From Nesterenkonia halotolerans (lineage in GTDB: Bacteria; Actinomycetota; Actinomycetes; Actinomycetales; Micrococcaceae): a stretch of DNA of 64,000 nucleotides. Positions within the stretch are counted from its first letter, which is position 1; every line of letters begins with the position of its first letter. The stretch spans positions 62,001 to 126,000 of the forward strand of contig NZ_JADBEE010000001.1 in NCBI RefSeq assembly GCF_014874065.1, given 5' to 3'. This document shows, in pieces, positions 57,044 to 64,000 of the stretch. A program made the translations under genes and the position numbers. Below the pieces are notes generated by a model. It had not been told where the DNA came from. It saw only the letters and a program-made list of their open reading frames with translations, and made no database searches.

Positions 57044-58032
57044 CCACCGCACCAGAGACATCACGGCGGCAGAAGCGCGAGATCAACGGATCGTCCCGGC
57101 CGCGAGGCGGGACAGGCAAGAAGAGCAACCGCGCGAAGTCCGAGGCCCGGCTGGGCTGGCTGATCGCAGGCCCAGCATTCTTCATCATGCTCTCGGTGAC
57201 CGCCTACCCGATCGCCCAGGCCGTCTACGACTCCCTCTTCTCCTTCCGGCTCACCGCACCGGACGATCGATCCTTCGTCTTCCTGCAGAACTACCTCACG
57301 ATCTTCTCCGACGTCGAAGTCTTCTGGCAGGCACTGGGCGTGACGCTCTTCGTCACCGTGGTGACCGTGGCCGTGGAGCTGGTCCTCGGCTTCGGCCTGG
57401 CCCTGGTCATGCACAAGGCGCTCAAGCGGATCCGCGGAGCGCTGCGCACAGCGATCCTCGTGCCCTACGGCATCATCACGGTGGTCTCGGCCTTCGCCTG
57501 GTACTACATGTTCGACATCAACTCCGGGTTCGTGAACAACTGGTTCAGCTGGGTGCCGGGGATCGACAGCGATCTTGATTGGTTCGCCAACTTTCCCACC
57601 GCCATCACCATCATCATGGCCTCCGAGATCTGGAAGACCACGCCGTTCATCGCGCTGCTGCTCCTGGCAGGTCTGGCTCAGGTCCCCGACGAGCTTGTCG
57701 AGGCCGCGAAGGTGGACGGTGCCAGTTGGCGCCAGCAGATGACGCGGGTGATCCTGCCGAACATGAAGGCGGCAATCATGGTCGCGGTGCTCTTCCGAGC
57801 CCTGGACGCCTTCCGCATCTTCGACAACGTCTTCATCATGACCAATGGGTCGGCCAATACCGAAGTGCTCTCCCTGCTGGCGTACAGGACCTCGATCGGA
57901 CGCCTCGAGATCGGCCTGGGCTCCGCGGTCTCGGTCATTCTGTTCATCTGCGTGCTGCTGATCTGCTTCATCGCGATCAAGTTCTTCAAGGTCGATCTGG
58001 CCAGCGGCACCGATGCCAAGGGAGGGAAGTGA
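57040..58032 (+). CDS. sugA: Sugar ABC transporter permease (SugA-like)
   Basis: A 330-residue MalF-type inner-membrane protein with six main helices after a long basic, Lys/Arg-rich N-terminus (about residues 1-38). The EAA loop that docks the ATPase reads EAAKVDGASWRQQMTRVILP. It overlaps the binding-protein stop by GTGA and is followed two bases later by the second permease. Substrate specificity follows from the binding protein. Confidence 0.9.
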   Translation: MTTAPETSRRQKREINGSSRPRGGTGKKSNRAKSEARLGWLIAGPAFFIMLSVTAYPIAQAVYDSLFSFRLTAPDDRSFVFLQNYLTIFSDVEVFWQALGVTLFVTVVTVAVELVLGFGLALVMHKALKRIRGALRTAILVPYGIITVVSAFAWYYMFDINSGFVNNWFSWVPGIDSDLDWFANFPTAITIIMASEIWKTTPFIALLLLAGLAQVPDELVEAAKVDGASWRQQMTRVILPNMKAAIMVAVLFRALDAFRIFDNVFIMTNGSANTEVLSLLAYRTSIGRLEIGLGSAVSVILFICVLLICFIAIKFFKVDLASGTDAKGGK

Positions 58033-58034
58033 CC

Positions 58035-58886
58035 ATGGCCTCCAATGGGAAGCTCACCGGCAGGCAGCGGCTCGGGTGGACGGTGCTGACCGTCGTCGTG
58101 CTGCTCTACGCGCTGTTCCCCGTGGCCGCGATCCTGGCCACGAGCTTCAAGACCCAGGCGGATCTCGGCAATGCGTCCTTCCTGCCGTCAAGCTGGACCT
58201 GGGAGAACTATCAGATGATCCTCGTCGGCGACGCGCAGGGATTGTTCCTCACGGCGCTTCGCAACTCGATCGGCATCACCCTGATCGCGACCTTCATCGC
58301 GGTGGTGCTGGCGACGCTATGTGCCTACGCCATCGCCCGACTGGACTTCCCTGGCAAGAAGATCATTCTCGGTTCCGCGCTGGCGGTCTCGATCTTCCCC
58401 GTGATCTCGGTGGTCACCCCGCTGTTCAACCTCTGGCGGAACATCGGGCTCTACGACACCTGGCTGGGTCTGATCATCCCGTATCTCTCACTGACGCTTC
58501 CCATCTCCATCTGGACCCTGGCGGCCTTCTTCCGGCAGATCCCCTGGGACCTGGAGCAGGCGGCGCAGGTCGACGGCGCGACCCAGTGGCAGGCCTTCAG
58601 GCGCGCCATCGTCCCGCTGGCCATGCCCGGAGTCTTCACCACCGCGATCATCGCGTTCTTCATCGCCTGGAACGACTTCGTCTACGGGATATCACTGACC
58701 TCCACCGAAGCCGCCCGTCCGGTGCCGGCGGCCCTGGCGTTCTTCACGGGGGCCTCCCAGTTCGAGGAACCCACCGGCGCGATCTCGGCTGCCGCCATCG
58801 TCGTCACCATTCCCGTCGTCGTGCTGGTGCTGCTCTTCCAGCGACAGATCGTCTCCGGACTGACCCAGGGCGCCGTCAAGGGCTGA
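58035..58886 (+). CDS. sugB: Sugar ABC transporter permease (SugB-like)
   Basis: A 283-residue MalG-type permease with six helices. The EAA loop reads EQAAQVDGATQWQAFRRAIVPLAMPG, split by the conserved glycine (short form: QAAQVDGATQWQAFRRAI). ATG 58035 lies two bases after the sugA stop; GGAGGG overlaps the end of sugA. The frame is open further upstream within sugA but has no membrane homology there. Confidence 0.9.
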   Translation: MASNGKLTGRQRLGWTVLTVVVLLYALFPVAAILATSFKTQADLGNASFLPSSWTWENYQMILVGDAQGLFLTALRNSIGITLIATFIAVVLATLCAYAIARLDFPGKKIILGSALAVSIFPVISVVTPLFNLWRNIGLYDTWLGLIIPYLSLTLPISIWTLAAFFRQIPWDLEQAAQVDGATQWQAFRRAIVPLAMPGVFTTAIIAFFIAWNDFVYGISLTSTEAARPVPAALAFFTGASQFEEPTGAISAAAIVVTIPVVVLVLLFQRQIVSGLTQGAVKG

Positions 58887-58907
58887 GTAGAAAAGGACTC
58901 CACTTCC

Positions 58908-60158
58908 ATGTCATCCATCACGCTCCAGAACCTCGTCAAGAAGTACGACGACGGATTCCCCGCCGTCAACGACATCTCCATCGACATCGAGGACGGCGAG
59001 TTCATCATCCTGGTGGGGCCTTCAGGCTGCGGCAAGTCCACGCTGCTGCGCATGATCGTCGGCCTCGAGGACATCACCGAGGGCGACCTGCTCATCGGGG
59101 GAGAGCGGGTCAATGAAAAGGCTCCCCGTGAGCGCAACCTCGCCATGGTCTTCCAGAGCTACGCGCTGTACCCCCACCTGACCGTGTACGAGAACATCGC
59201 CTTCCCGATGCGGCTGACCAAGGGGCAGTTCACCAAGGAGCAGATCGACGAGAAGGTGCAGTACGCCGCGACGATGCTGGAGCTCACCGAGCACCTGGAC
59301 CGCAAGCCCGCGAACCTCTCGGGCGGTCAGCGTCAGCGGGTGGCGATGGGCCGTGCGATCGTGCGCGACGCCGACGCCTTCCTCTTCGACGAACCGCTCT
59401 CGAACCTGGACGCCAAGCTCCGTGGCCAGATGCGCGCCGAGATCGCCCGCCTCCAGCGTGAGCTCAACACCACCAGCGTGTATGTCACCCACGATCAGAC
59501 CGAGGCCATGACGCTCGGGGACCGGGTGGCGGTGCTCAAGAAGGGCCTGCTCCAGCAGATCGCCTCACCGCGCGAGCTCTACGAACAGCCCGCCAACCTC
59601 TTCGTGGCAGGATTCATCGGCTCACCCTCGATGAACTTCCTGCCCGGCACTGTGGAGGGCAACGTGTTCTCCACTCCACTGGGCGAGATCGAGATCCCGG
59701 ACCGCGCCGCGAAGGCCGGAGCGGGACGTGACATCGTGCTCGCAGGCATCCGACCCGAGTTCTTCGAGGACGCGACCCAGCTCAGCGACGTGCAGCTCTC
59801 GAAGGGCACCACCTTCACCGCAGAGATCAGCCACAGCGAGTGGCTGGGCAACGAGCAGTACGCCTATGTCGGCTACGAGACCGATGAGCGGGTGGCGGAT
59901 GCGCTGCAGAACCTGGCAGAGGAGATGGATGCCGATGAGCTGCGCACCCAGCTGGTGGTCGAGGTCGATGCCACCTCGCGGTTCCGCGGGGGAGACACCG
60001 CCGAGCTGTGGCTGGACACGCGGCGGATGCACCTCTTCGACCCGGTCTCCGGGGAGAACCTCACCCGGGATGAAGAGGCAGGAGCGGAGCTGACCCGGGA
60101 AGCACGCGAGGATCGCCGTCGCGATGCGGAGCGGTTCGCAGCCGCCAAGAAGGAGTGA
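58908..60158 (+). CDS. sugC: Sugar ABC transporter ATPase (SugC/MsmK-like)
   Basis: A 416-residue ATPase with Walker A GPSGCGKS (about 37-44), signature LSGGQRQR, Walker B FLFDEPLSNLD and the H-loop in VTHDQTEAM. A C-terminal TOBE-type domain spans about 240-370, as in MalK. The last 35 residues are a charged Arg/Glu/Ala helix not found in MalK. Other SugC-like ATPases can serve several importers, so this one may be shared. Confidence 0.92.
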   Translation: MSSITLQNLVKKYDDGFPAVNDISIDIEDGEFIILVGPSGCGKSTLLRMIVGLEDITEGDLLIGGERVNEKAPRERNLAMVFQSYALYPHLTVYENIAFPMRLTKGQFTKEQIDEKVQYAATMLELTEHLDRKPANLSGGQRQRVAMGRAIVRDADAFLFDEPLSNLDAKLRGQMRAEIARLQRELNTTSVYVTHDQTEAMTLGDRVAVLKKGLLQQIASPRELYEQPANLFVAGFIGSPSMNFLPGTVEGNVFSTPLGEIEIPDRAAKAGAGRDIVLAGIRPEFFEDATQLSDVQLSKGTTFTAEISHSEWLGNEQYAYVGYETDERVADALQNLAEEMDADELRTQLVVEVDATSRFRGGDTAELWLDTRRMHLFDPVSGENLTRDEEAGAELTREAREDRRRDAERFAAAKKE

Positions 60159-60231
60159 ACTGCGGCCAGGTGTGGTGTGGGCCGGCACGACTGGTGACCG
60201 AAGGGCATATCCCCTGGCCAGCCTGGGGTGC

Positions 60232-60306
60232 TAAGTTGTTCGCAGACAAACGAACTGGTCAGCAGGACACCGACGTCGTCGTCGGCGGTCTCCTGCCCCC
60301 GTGACC
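60232..60306 (+). promoter_or_regulatory. Structured leader of gcvH
   Basis: The 174-base gap before gcvH carries a TAAGTT -10-like box (60232-60237), then a long imperfect hairpin (60257-60306). Its outer GGTCA/TGACC, middle CAGGA/TCCTG and inner CCGACG/CGTCGG stems stack around a TCGT loop. I see no ligand-binding consensus. Confidence 0.5.
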
Positions 60307-60332
60307 GCGAGGTCGAGAGTGGAGCCGAAGCT

Positions 60333-60719
60333 ATGAGCACCGTCCCGGATGAGCTGCAGTACAGCGCCGAGCACGAATGGATCGCGACCACCGCAGATCC
60401 CAGCGTGGTCCGCGTCGGAATCACCGACTTCGCCCAGGATGCCCTGGGTGAGGTCGTCTATGTGGAACACCCCGAAGTGGGCGCCACCGTGGCAGCCGGT
60501 GACGTCGTCGGCGAGGTCGAGTCCACCAAGTCCGTCTCCGACATCTACGCGCCGGTGGCCGGAGAGATCGTGACCGTGAACTCCGACCTGGATGCGAACC
60601 CCGGCTCGGTGAACACCGACCCCTATGCGGCCGGATGGCTCTTCGAGGTGAAACTGGCCGAGTCCTCAGGGTTGGACGCCCTGCTGACTGCCGAGGACTA
60701 TAGAAACCAAGTAGGCTGA
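60333..60719 (+). CDS. gcvH: Glycine cleavage system H protein
   Basis: Lipoyl carrier of the glycine cleavage complex. The 128-residue protein has the lipoyl-lysine motif EVESTKSVSDIYAPVAGE and the family end block AGWLFEVKL. The ATG at 60333 has GGAG eight to nine bases upstream. The gcvP and gcvT genes are not in the window. As in M. tuberculosis (Rv1826) it heads the gcvH-garA-ftsR-nuclease-MerR row, where it may be kept for its position or as a lipoyl carrier. Confidence 0.95.
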   Translation: MSTVPDELQYSAEHEWIATTADPSVVRVGITDFAQDALGEVVYVEHPEVGATVAAGDVVGEVESTKSVSDIYAPVAGEIVTVNSDLDANPGSVNTDPYAAGWLFEVKLAESSGLDALLTAEDYRNQVG

Positions 60720-60755
60720 AGACCCCTGATGGACCGCCCCAGGAGAGGAGGCGAC

Positions 60756-61199
60756 GTGGATACTACACGTGGGAACGACAACGTTCAGAGTGCAGCGGAG
60801 ACGACCAGCATCTCACTGCCTCCAGTTGAAGCGCAGGCAGGAGAGCCGCACCTCTCGGAGGACGATCAGCAGGCGATCGCGGCCCTGCCCAGGAACTCCG
60901 CGCTGCTGATCGCCCATACCGGAGGGAACCAGGGTGCACGGTTCCTGTTGGATCAGGACCTGACGAGCGTCGGACGACACCCGGAGGCCGGCATCTTCCT
61001 TGACGATGTCACCGTCTCGCGGCGTCACGTGGAGCTGCTCCGCGAGGGCAGCAAGTTCCAGGTCAAGGACCTGGGCAGCCTCAACGGCACCTACGTCAAT
61101 CACGACCGGGTGGACGAGTACCGGCTCAAGCCCGGTGACGAGGTGCAGATCGGCAAGTTCCGGCTGACCTTCTATGCCGGGTCCAGAGATTCCGACTGA
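60756..61199 (+). CDS. garA: FHA-domain regulator GarA/OdhI
   Basis: A 147-residue phospho-switch protein. Its N-terminal ETTSI motif is the known PknB/PknG phosphorylation site, followed by an FHA domain (about 65-140: SVGRHPEAGIFLDD, VSRRHVEL, SLNGTYVN). Unphosphorylated GarA/OdhI binds and inhibits 2-oxoglutarate dehydrogenase and adjusts glutamate metabolism. GTG 60756 is chosen because GGAGAGGAGG lies just upstream; ATG 60729, nine codons earlier, is the alternative. Present between gcvH and ftsR as in Corynebacterium and mycobacteria. Confidence 0.92.
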   Translation: MDTTRGNDNVQSAAETTSISLPPVEAQAGEPHLSEDDQQAIAALPRNSALLIAHTGGNQGARFLLDQDLTSVGRHPEAGIFLDDVTVSRRHVELLREGSKFQVKDLGSLNGTYVNHDRVDEYRLKPGDEVQIGKFRLTFYAGSRDSD

Positions 61200-61290
61200 C
61201 CGGTGAATCAAAATGCGCGGGCGAGTAAGACCGGCACGTTATCCTGAGGCTGATTTCGTTCCTTCCCCACAGCCCGAAAGAGGACACGCA

Positions 61291-62049
61291 GTGAGTGCTT
61301 CCCCAGCGCCGAGGCCTAAGCCGGCCCCGACCTCGCCTGAACCTGCCACCTCACATGTGTTCACGATCTCTGAAGTGCTGCGCGAGCTGCAGAACGAGTT
61401 CCCGGATCTCACGGCCTCCAAGCTGCGCTTCCTCGAGGAGCGCGACCTGGTGGAACCGGCCCGCACCGCGTCGGGATATCGCAAGTACTGTGCCGCGGAC
61501 GTCGAGCGGCTGCGCTTCATCCTCGCGCTGCAGCGGGATCGCTACATGCCCCTGGACGTCATCAAACAGACGATGGACGCCATCGATTCAGGGGAGACCC
61601 CGGAGGCGCTGCCCCAGGCAGCGCCTGTGGGTCCGCGTGAGGTCACCGATGAGATGGCGGCCCAGATCACCGGTCGCATCCGCCCGATGTCCCGCAAGGA
61701 GCTGCGCGCCCACTCCGGCGCCACCCGCGGGATGCTCGATACGTTGGAGAAGTTCCGGATCATCCAGGCTGATGCCGAAGGCAATTACAGCCACCACGAT
61801 CTCAAAGCGGTCAAGGCCGTCCGGGTCCTGGCGCGCTATGGGCTGGAGCCCAAGCACCTGGCGAACATCCGCCGCTCGGCCGACAATGAGCTGGACCTGA
61901 TCGCCCGGGCGATGGCTCCGCACGCCGCACGCAAAGACACTGCGGCGCGCGCCCGGGTGGCAGAGTCCTCCAAGGAGATGCTGCAGTGCCTCAAGGACCT
62001 GCGCGCCTCCATCATGGACACCTCGGTGGAGCAGCTGGACAAGAACTGA
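61291..62049 (+). CDS. ftsR: MerR-family regulator FtsR
   Basis: A 252-residue regulator with an N-terminal MerR helix-turn-helix (about 25-95: TISEVLRELQNEFPDLTASKLRFLE split, then GYRKYCAADVERL). The second half is helical and regulates activity. In C. glutamicum the Rv1828 orthologue FtsR activates ftsZ and cell division. GTG 61291 follows GAAAGAGGA by six bases; the frame is open 26 codons further back. It lies between garA and the bifunctional-nuclease gene. TATCCT at 61240-61245 is a weak -10. Confidence 0.9.
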   Translation: MSASPAPRPKPAPTSPEPATSHVFTISEVLRELQNEFPDLTASKLRFLEERDLVEPARTASGYRKYCAADVERLRFILALQRDRYMPLDVIKQTMDAIDSGETPEALPQAAPVGPREVTDEMAAQITGRIRPMSRKELRAHSGATRGMLDTLEKFRIIQADAEGNYSHHDLKAVKAVRVLARYGLEPKHLANIRRSADNELDLIARAMAPHAARKDTAARARVAESSKEMLQCLKDLRASIMDTSVEQLDKN

Positions 62050-62051
62050 CT

Positions 62052-62057
62052 TAGACT
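62052..62057 (+). promoter_or_regulatory. Leaderless-type -10 box of the nuclease gene
   Basis: TAGACT, 6 bases upstream of ATG 62064 and three bases after the ftsR stop; no Shine-Dalgarno is present. Confidence 0.55.
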
Positions 62058-62063
62058 TGAGCC

Positions 62064-62567
62064 ATGGAGAGCCAGCTGGTTCCGATGGATGTCGTGGGTG
62101 TTCGGATCGAACTCCCGTCCAAACAGCCTGTGGTCGTGCTCCGCGGTGCAGAGCCCGGTCTGGAGAACCTCCACGTGGCGGTCCTGGTGGGTCCGGCGGA
62201 GGCCAACGCCGTCGCCATGGCCATGGAGAAGAAGGTCCCTCCGCGCCCGATGACCCACGATCTGCTCGCCGAGGTGATGACCCGGCTCGGCTCCGGGGTG
62301 CGATCCGTGGAGATCAGCATGCTCGACTCCTCCACCTATCGCGGCACCATCACCCTGGGCAGCGGCCGAAGCTTCGACTCACGGGCCTCCGATGCCATCG
62401 CAGTGGCCGTGCGCGTGCAGTGTCTGGTGACCATGGACCGCGAGACGCTGAACCGGGTGGGCATCACCCCGCGCACCGCCGCGACCGGCCAGCGCCCCAT
62501 CTCTGAGGACGAGATCAAAGAGTTCCAGCGCTACCTCGAGGACGCGGAGCCCGAGGACTTCGAGTGA
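62064..62567 (+). CDS. Bifunctional nuclease family protein (DUF151)
   Basis: A 167-residue member of the bifunctional nuclease (BFN/DUF151) family, homologous to Rv1829. The conserved core runs from GVRIELPSKQPVVVLRG to SDAIAVAVRVQCLV, with the SFDSRASDAIA block near the middle. Members have DNase or RNase activity in plants; in actinobacteria the role is unknown. It is part of the gcvH-garA-ftsR-nuclease-MerR row and appears to have its own leaderless promoter. Confidence 0.9.
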   Translation: MESQLVPMDVVGVRIELPSKQPVVVLRGAEPGLENLHVAVLVGPAEANAVAMAMEKKVPPRPMTHDLLAEVMTRLGSGVRSVEISMLDSSTYRGTITLGSGRSFDSRASDAIAVAVRVQCLVTMDRETLNRVGITPRTAATGQRPISEDEIKEFQRYLEDAEPEDFE

Positions 62568-62611
62568 GCCTGCCCGCACCGACTAGTGCAATGCGGCGAC
62601 ACGCCGTAGAG

Positions 62612-62659
62612 TAAAATTCGAATGTCTTTGACCCTTGGCGGCTGTCGCCATACCGTCAA
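62612..62659 (+). promoter_or_regulatory. Promoter and inverted repeat upstream of second MerR gene
   Basis: TAAAAT (62612-62617) is a -10-like box. Directly after it is a nested inverted repeat: outer TTGAC/GTCAA (62628-62632 and 62655-62659), inner TGGCG/CGCCA (62636-62640 and 62646-62650). Its place in the leader suggests an operator, perhaps for autoregulation, or an RNA hairpin. Confidence 0.45.
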
Positions 62660-62751
62660 GGGACAAGGTTTCCGCATGCATCACCCGGGTCGCTCGATCG
62701 ATCCAGGGTGGAGCTCACCCAGCGGGTTCCAGCACTTCAGGAAGGTACCAG

Positions 62752-63360
62752 GTGGGTCCAGAATCGCACGCGGACGCTGAACGCATACGGCCGGGGCAGG
62801 CAGCTGCCCAGCAGCCGCTGTTCAGCGACGGCCTGCCCGAGCTGGACGAGGAACTGGGATACCGCGGACCGGTGGCCTGCGCCGCGGCCGGCATCACCTA
62901 CCGTCAGCTGGACTACTGGGCCCGGACCAAACTGGTCCAGCCCTCCATGCGCAATGCGGCCGGTTCCGGCTCCGCTCGCCTCTACTCCTTCCGCGACGTG
63001 CTGGTGCTCAAGGTGGTCAAGCGCCTTCTCGACACCGGCGTCTCGCTGCAGCAGATCCGGACCGCCATCGAACACCTGCGTGAGCGCGGGGTGGATGACC
63101 TGGCGCAGATCACGCTGATGTCTGACGGCGCCTCGGTGTACGAATGCACCTCCGCCGATGAGGTCATCGACCTCGTGCAGGGCGGTCAGGGCGTCTTCGG
63201 CATCGCGGTGGGCCGTGTCTGGCGCGAAGTCGAAGGAAGCCTGGCCGAACTCCCACGCGAGCGCACCGAGCCGGAACCGTCGCTTCTGACGGGCGAAGCC
63301 ACCGGGGCAGAGGACGAGCTCGCGCAGCTGCGCGCCCGGCGTCGCTCCCAAGCCTCCTGA
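62752..63360 (+). CDS. MerR-family regulator, Rv1830 (ResR/McdR)-like
   Basis: A 202-residue protein with a MerR helix-turn-helix at about 40-110 (YRGPVACAAAGITYRQLDYW, then LYSFRDVLVLKVVKRLLD), followed by a C-terminal helical part. It matches Rv1830 of M. tuberculosis in position and pattern; that protein influences growth and antibiotic recovery. GTG 62752 follows AGGAAGG by six bases. It converges on the parA-like gene over a 24-bp inverted repeat. Confidence 0.85.
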   Translation: MGPESHADAERIRPGQAAAQQPLFSDGLPELDEELGYRGPVACAAAGITYRQLDYWARTKLVQPSMRNAAGSGSARLYSFRDVLVLKVVKRLLDTGVSLQQIRTAIEHLRERGVDDLAQITLMSDGASVYECTSADEVIDLVQGGQGVFGIAVGRVWREVEGSLAELPRERTEPEPSLLTGEATGAEDELAQLRARRRSQAS

Positions 63361-63408
63361 GCAGCCTCTCCGAGCCGCATGGCCAGGGGTGAACTCTCTC
63401 ACCTAACA

Positions 63409-63482
63409 CGTTGAGGGGCGGATTCTCCGAGCATCTGAGGCCGTATTGGCCCCTGAACGCTCGGAGAATCCGCCCCTCAACG
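63409..63482. repeat. Perfect 24-bp inverted repeat (74-bp palindromic element)
   Basis: Left arm 63409-63432 and right arm 63459-63482 are exact reverse complements around a 26-base loop that itself holds GGCC-GTATT-GGCC. It lies between convergent merR and parA genes, 49 bases after the former and 18 before the latter. It could be a bidirectional terminator, or a copy of a dispersed palindromic or MITE-like element. No target duplication is evident beyond the repeat. Confidence 0.85.
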
Positions 63483-63499
63483 GCTGTGGAGTGGGGGAC

Positions 63500-64000
63500 T
63501 CAGAGCAGCTGCTTGAGCAGCTGGTCGAAGGACTTCGCGAGATCCCTGACCTGGTCTCCGGGCCACTGGTGCGCCGGATAGGCAGCACCCTGGATCTGCT
63601 GCCAGAACGGATTCTCCTCCAGCACCGGGAGCATCAGCTTCTCCTTGTAGAGCCGCTCCATCTCCAGCAGGCGGTACTCGTGCTCGGTGGAGTCCGCGCG
63701 AGCGCGGTTGACCACGACGCCGGCGGACTTCAGCTGCGGAGCGTACTCGTTGGAGAACATCCGGATGGCGCGCATGGTCCGCTCGGTTCCGGCCACTGAG
63801 AACAGGCTCGGTTCGGCGACCAGCAGCACACCGTTCGACGCCGCCCACCCGATCCGAGTCAGCCCGGCCAGCGAGGGCGGGCAGTCCACGAGGATCAGGT
63901 CGTAGCCGGTCACGCCGTCGAGCAGGGTCTTCAGTCGGCGCATGTCCCGCGGACGGATGTCTGGGCGGTCGAAGGTGGCGGAGAGCGCGGAGCCCACGAT
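63500..64000 (-). CDS. parA: ParA-family ATPase, N-terminus beyond window
   Basis: The visible 166 residues are the C-terminal part of a ParA/Soj/MinD-type deviant Walker ATPase: Walker B LILVDCPPSLAG, then NGVLLVAEPSLFSVAGTERT and VVVNRARADS. The P-loop and start are outside the window. Chromosome partitioning ParA is usually near oriC with parB; this one lies by merR instead, as a stand-alone cytoskeletal or positioning ATPase. It is convergent with the MerR gene. Confidence 0.88.
   Translation of the reverse strand: MVGSALSATFDRPDIRPRDMRRLKTLLDGVTGYDLILVDCPPSLAGLTRIGWAASNGVLLVAEPSLFSVAGTERTMRAIRMFSNEYAPQLKSAGVVVNRARADSTEHEYRLLEMERLYKEKLMLPVLEENPFWQQIQGAAYPAHQWPGDQVRDLAKSFDQLLKQLL

Noticed and set aside
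60159..60332. Glycine riboswitch before gcvH
   Set aside because: A short ACCGAAGGG resembles part of the aptamer, but the paired GGGAGAG and later conserved segments are absent.

Overview
The window is 64 kb of GC-rich (about 65-70% by eye), densely packed chromosomal DNA from an actinobacterium. Gene order, frequent GTG starts, ATGA/GTGA stop-start overlaps, NucS instead of MutS/MutL, GarA/FtsR and paired clpP genes all point to Actinomycetota. The long Asn/Arg/Asp-rich insertion in Rho and the acidic proteins suggest Micrococcaceae, perhaps Nesterenkonia-like; the genus is an inference. I see no prophage, insertion sequence or CRISPR array, so this is a core chromosome segment with some less familiar genes.

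Region 1 (1-20 kb) keeps the order known from Mycobacterium tuberculosis Rv1293 onward: lysA (5' truncated by the window), hom, thrC, thrB, rho, prfA, prmC, tsaC/sua5, wecA, atpI and atpBEFHAGDC. It ends in a strong hairpin and the convergent nucS. Region 2 (20-30 kb) holds a 103-aa Cys/His protein, an AI-2E family transporter, a 702-aa three-TM protein of unknown function, a YbbN-like thioredoxin-fold/TPR protein, a two-gene ABC exporter, a DUF3039 protein and an SF2 helicase. Region 3 (29.6-33.4 kb) has NAD salvage genes pncA and pncB flanking a thioredoxin-reductase-like flavoprotein and a divergent XRE-cupin regulator, with a perfect palindrome between the last two.

Region 4 (33.4-43.7 kb) is clpS, a DUF2017 gene, murI, an Rv1339-like phosphodiesterase, rph, rdgB and a DEDDh exonuclease-BRCT fusion. 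It continues with a degenerate ADP-ribosylglycohydrolase-like gene on the opposite strand, then sbcD and sbcC. Region 5 (43.7-51.2 kb) has an MFS transporter, an alpha/beta hydrolase, mqo, an orphan Tat-exported peptide-binding protein, tRNA-Leu(UAG), bcp, a 184-aa unknown, tRNA-Lys(CUU) and tRNA-Pro(UGG). Region 6 (51.2-55.6 kb) is the protein quality-control block tig, clpP1, clpP2, clpX. Region 7 (55.7-60.2 kb) is a carbohydrate ABC importer of the LpqY-SugABC type. Region 8 (60.3-64 kb) is gcvH, garA, ftsR, a bifunctional-nuclease gene and a second MerR gene (Rv1826-Rv1830 order). A perfect 24-bp inverted repeat then separates it from a convergent, truncated parA-like gene.

A recurring regulatory theme is a TANNNT -10 box 6-8 nt upstream of a start codon with no Shine-Dalgarno. 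I count about eleven genes that look leaderless, several sharing tightly packed divergent promoters.
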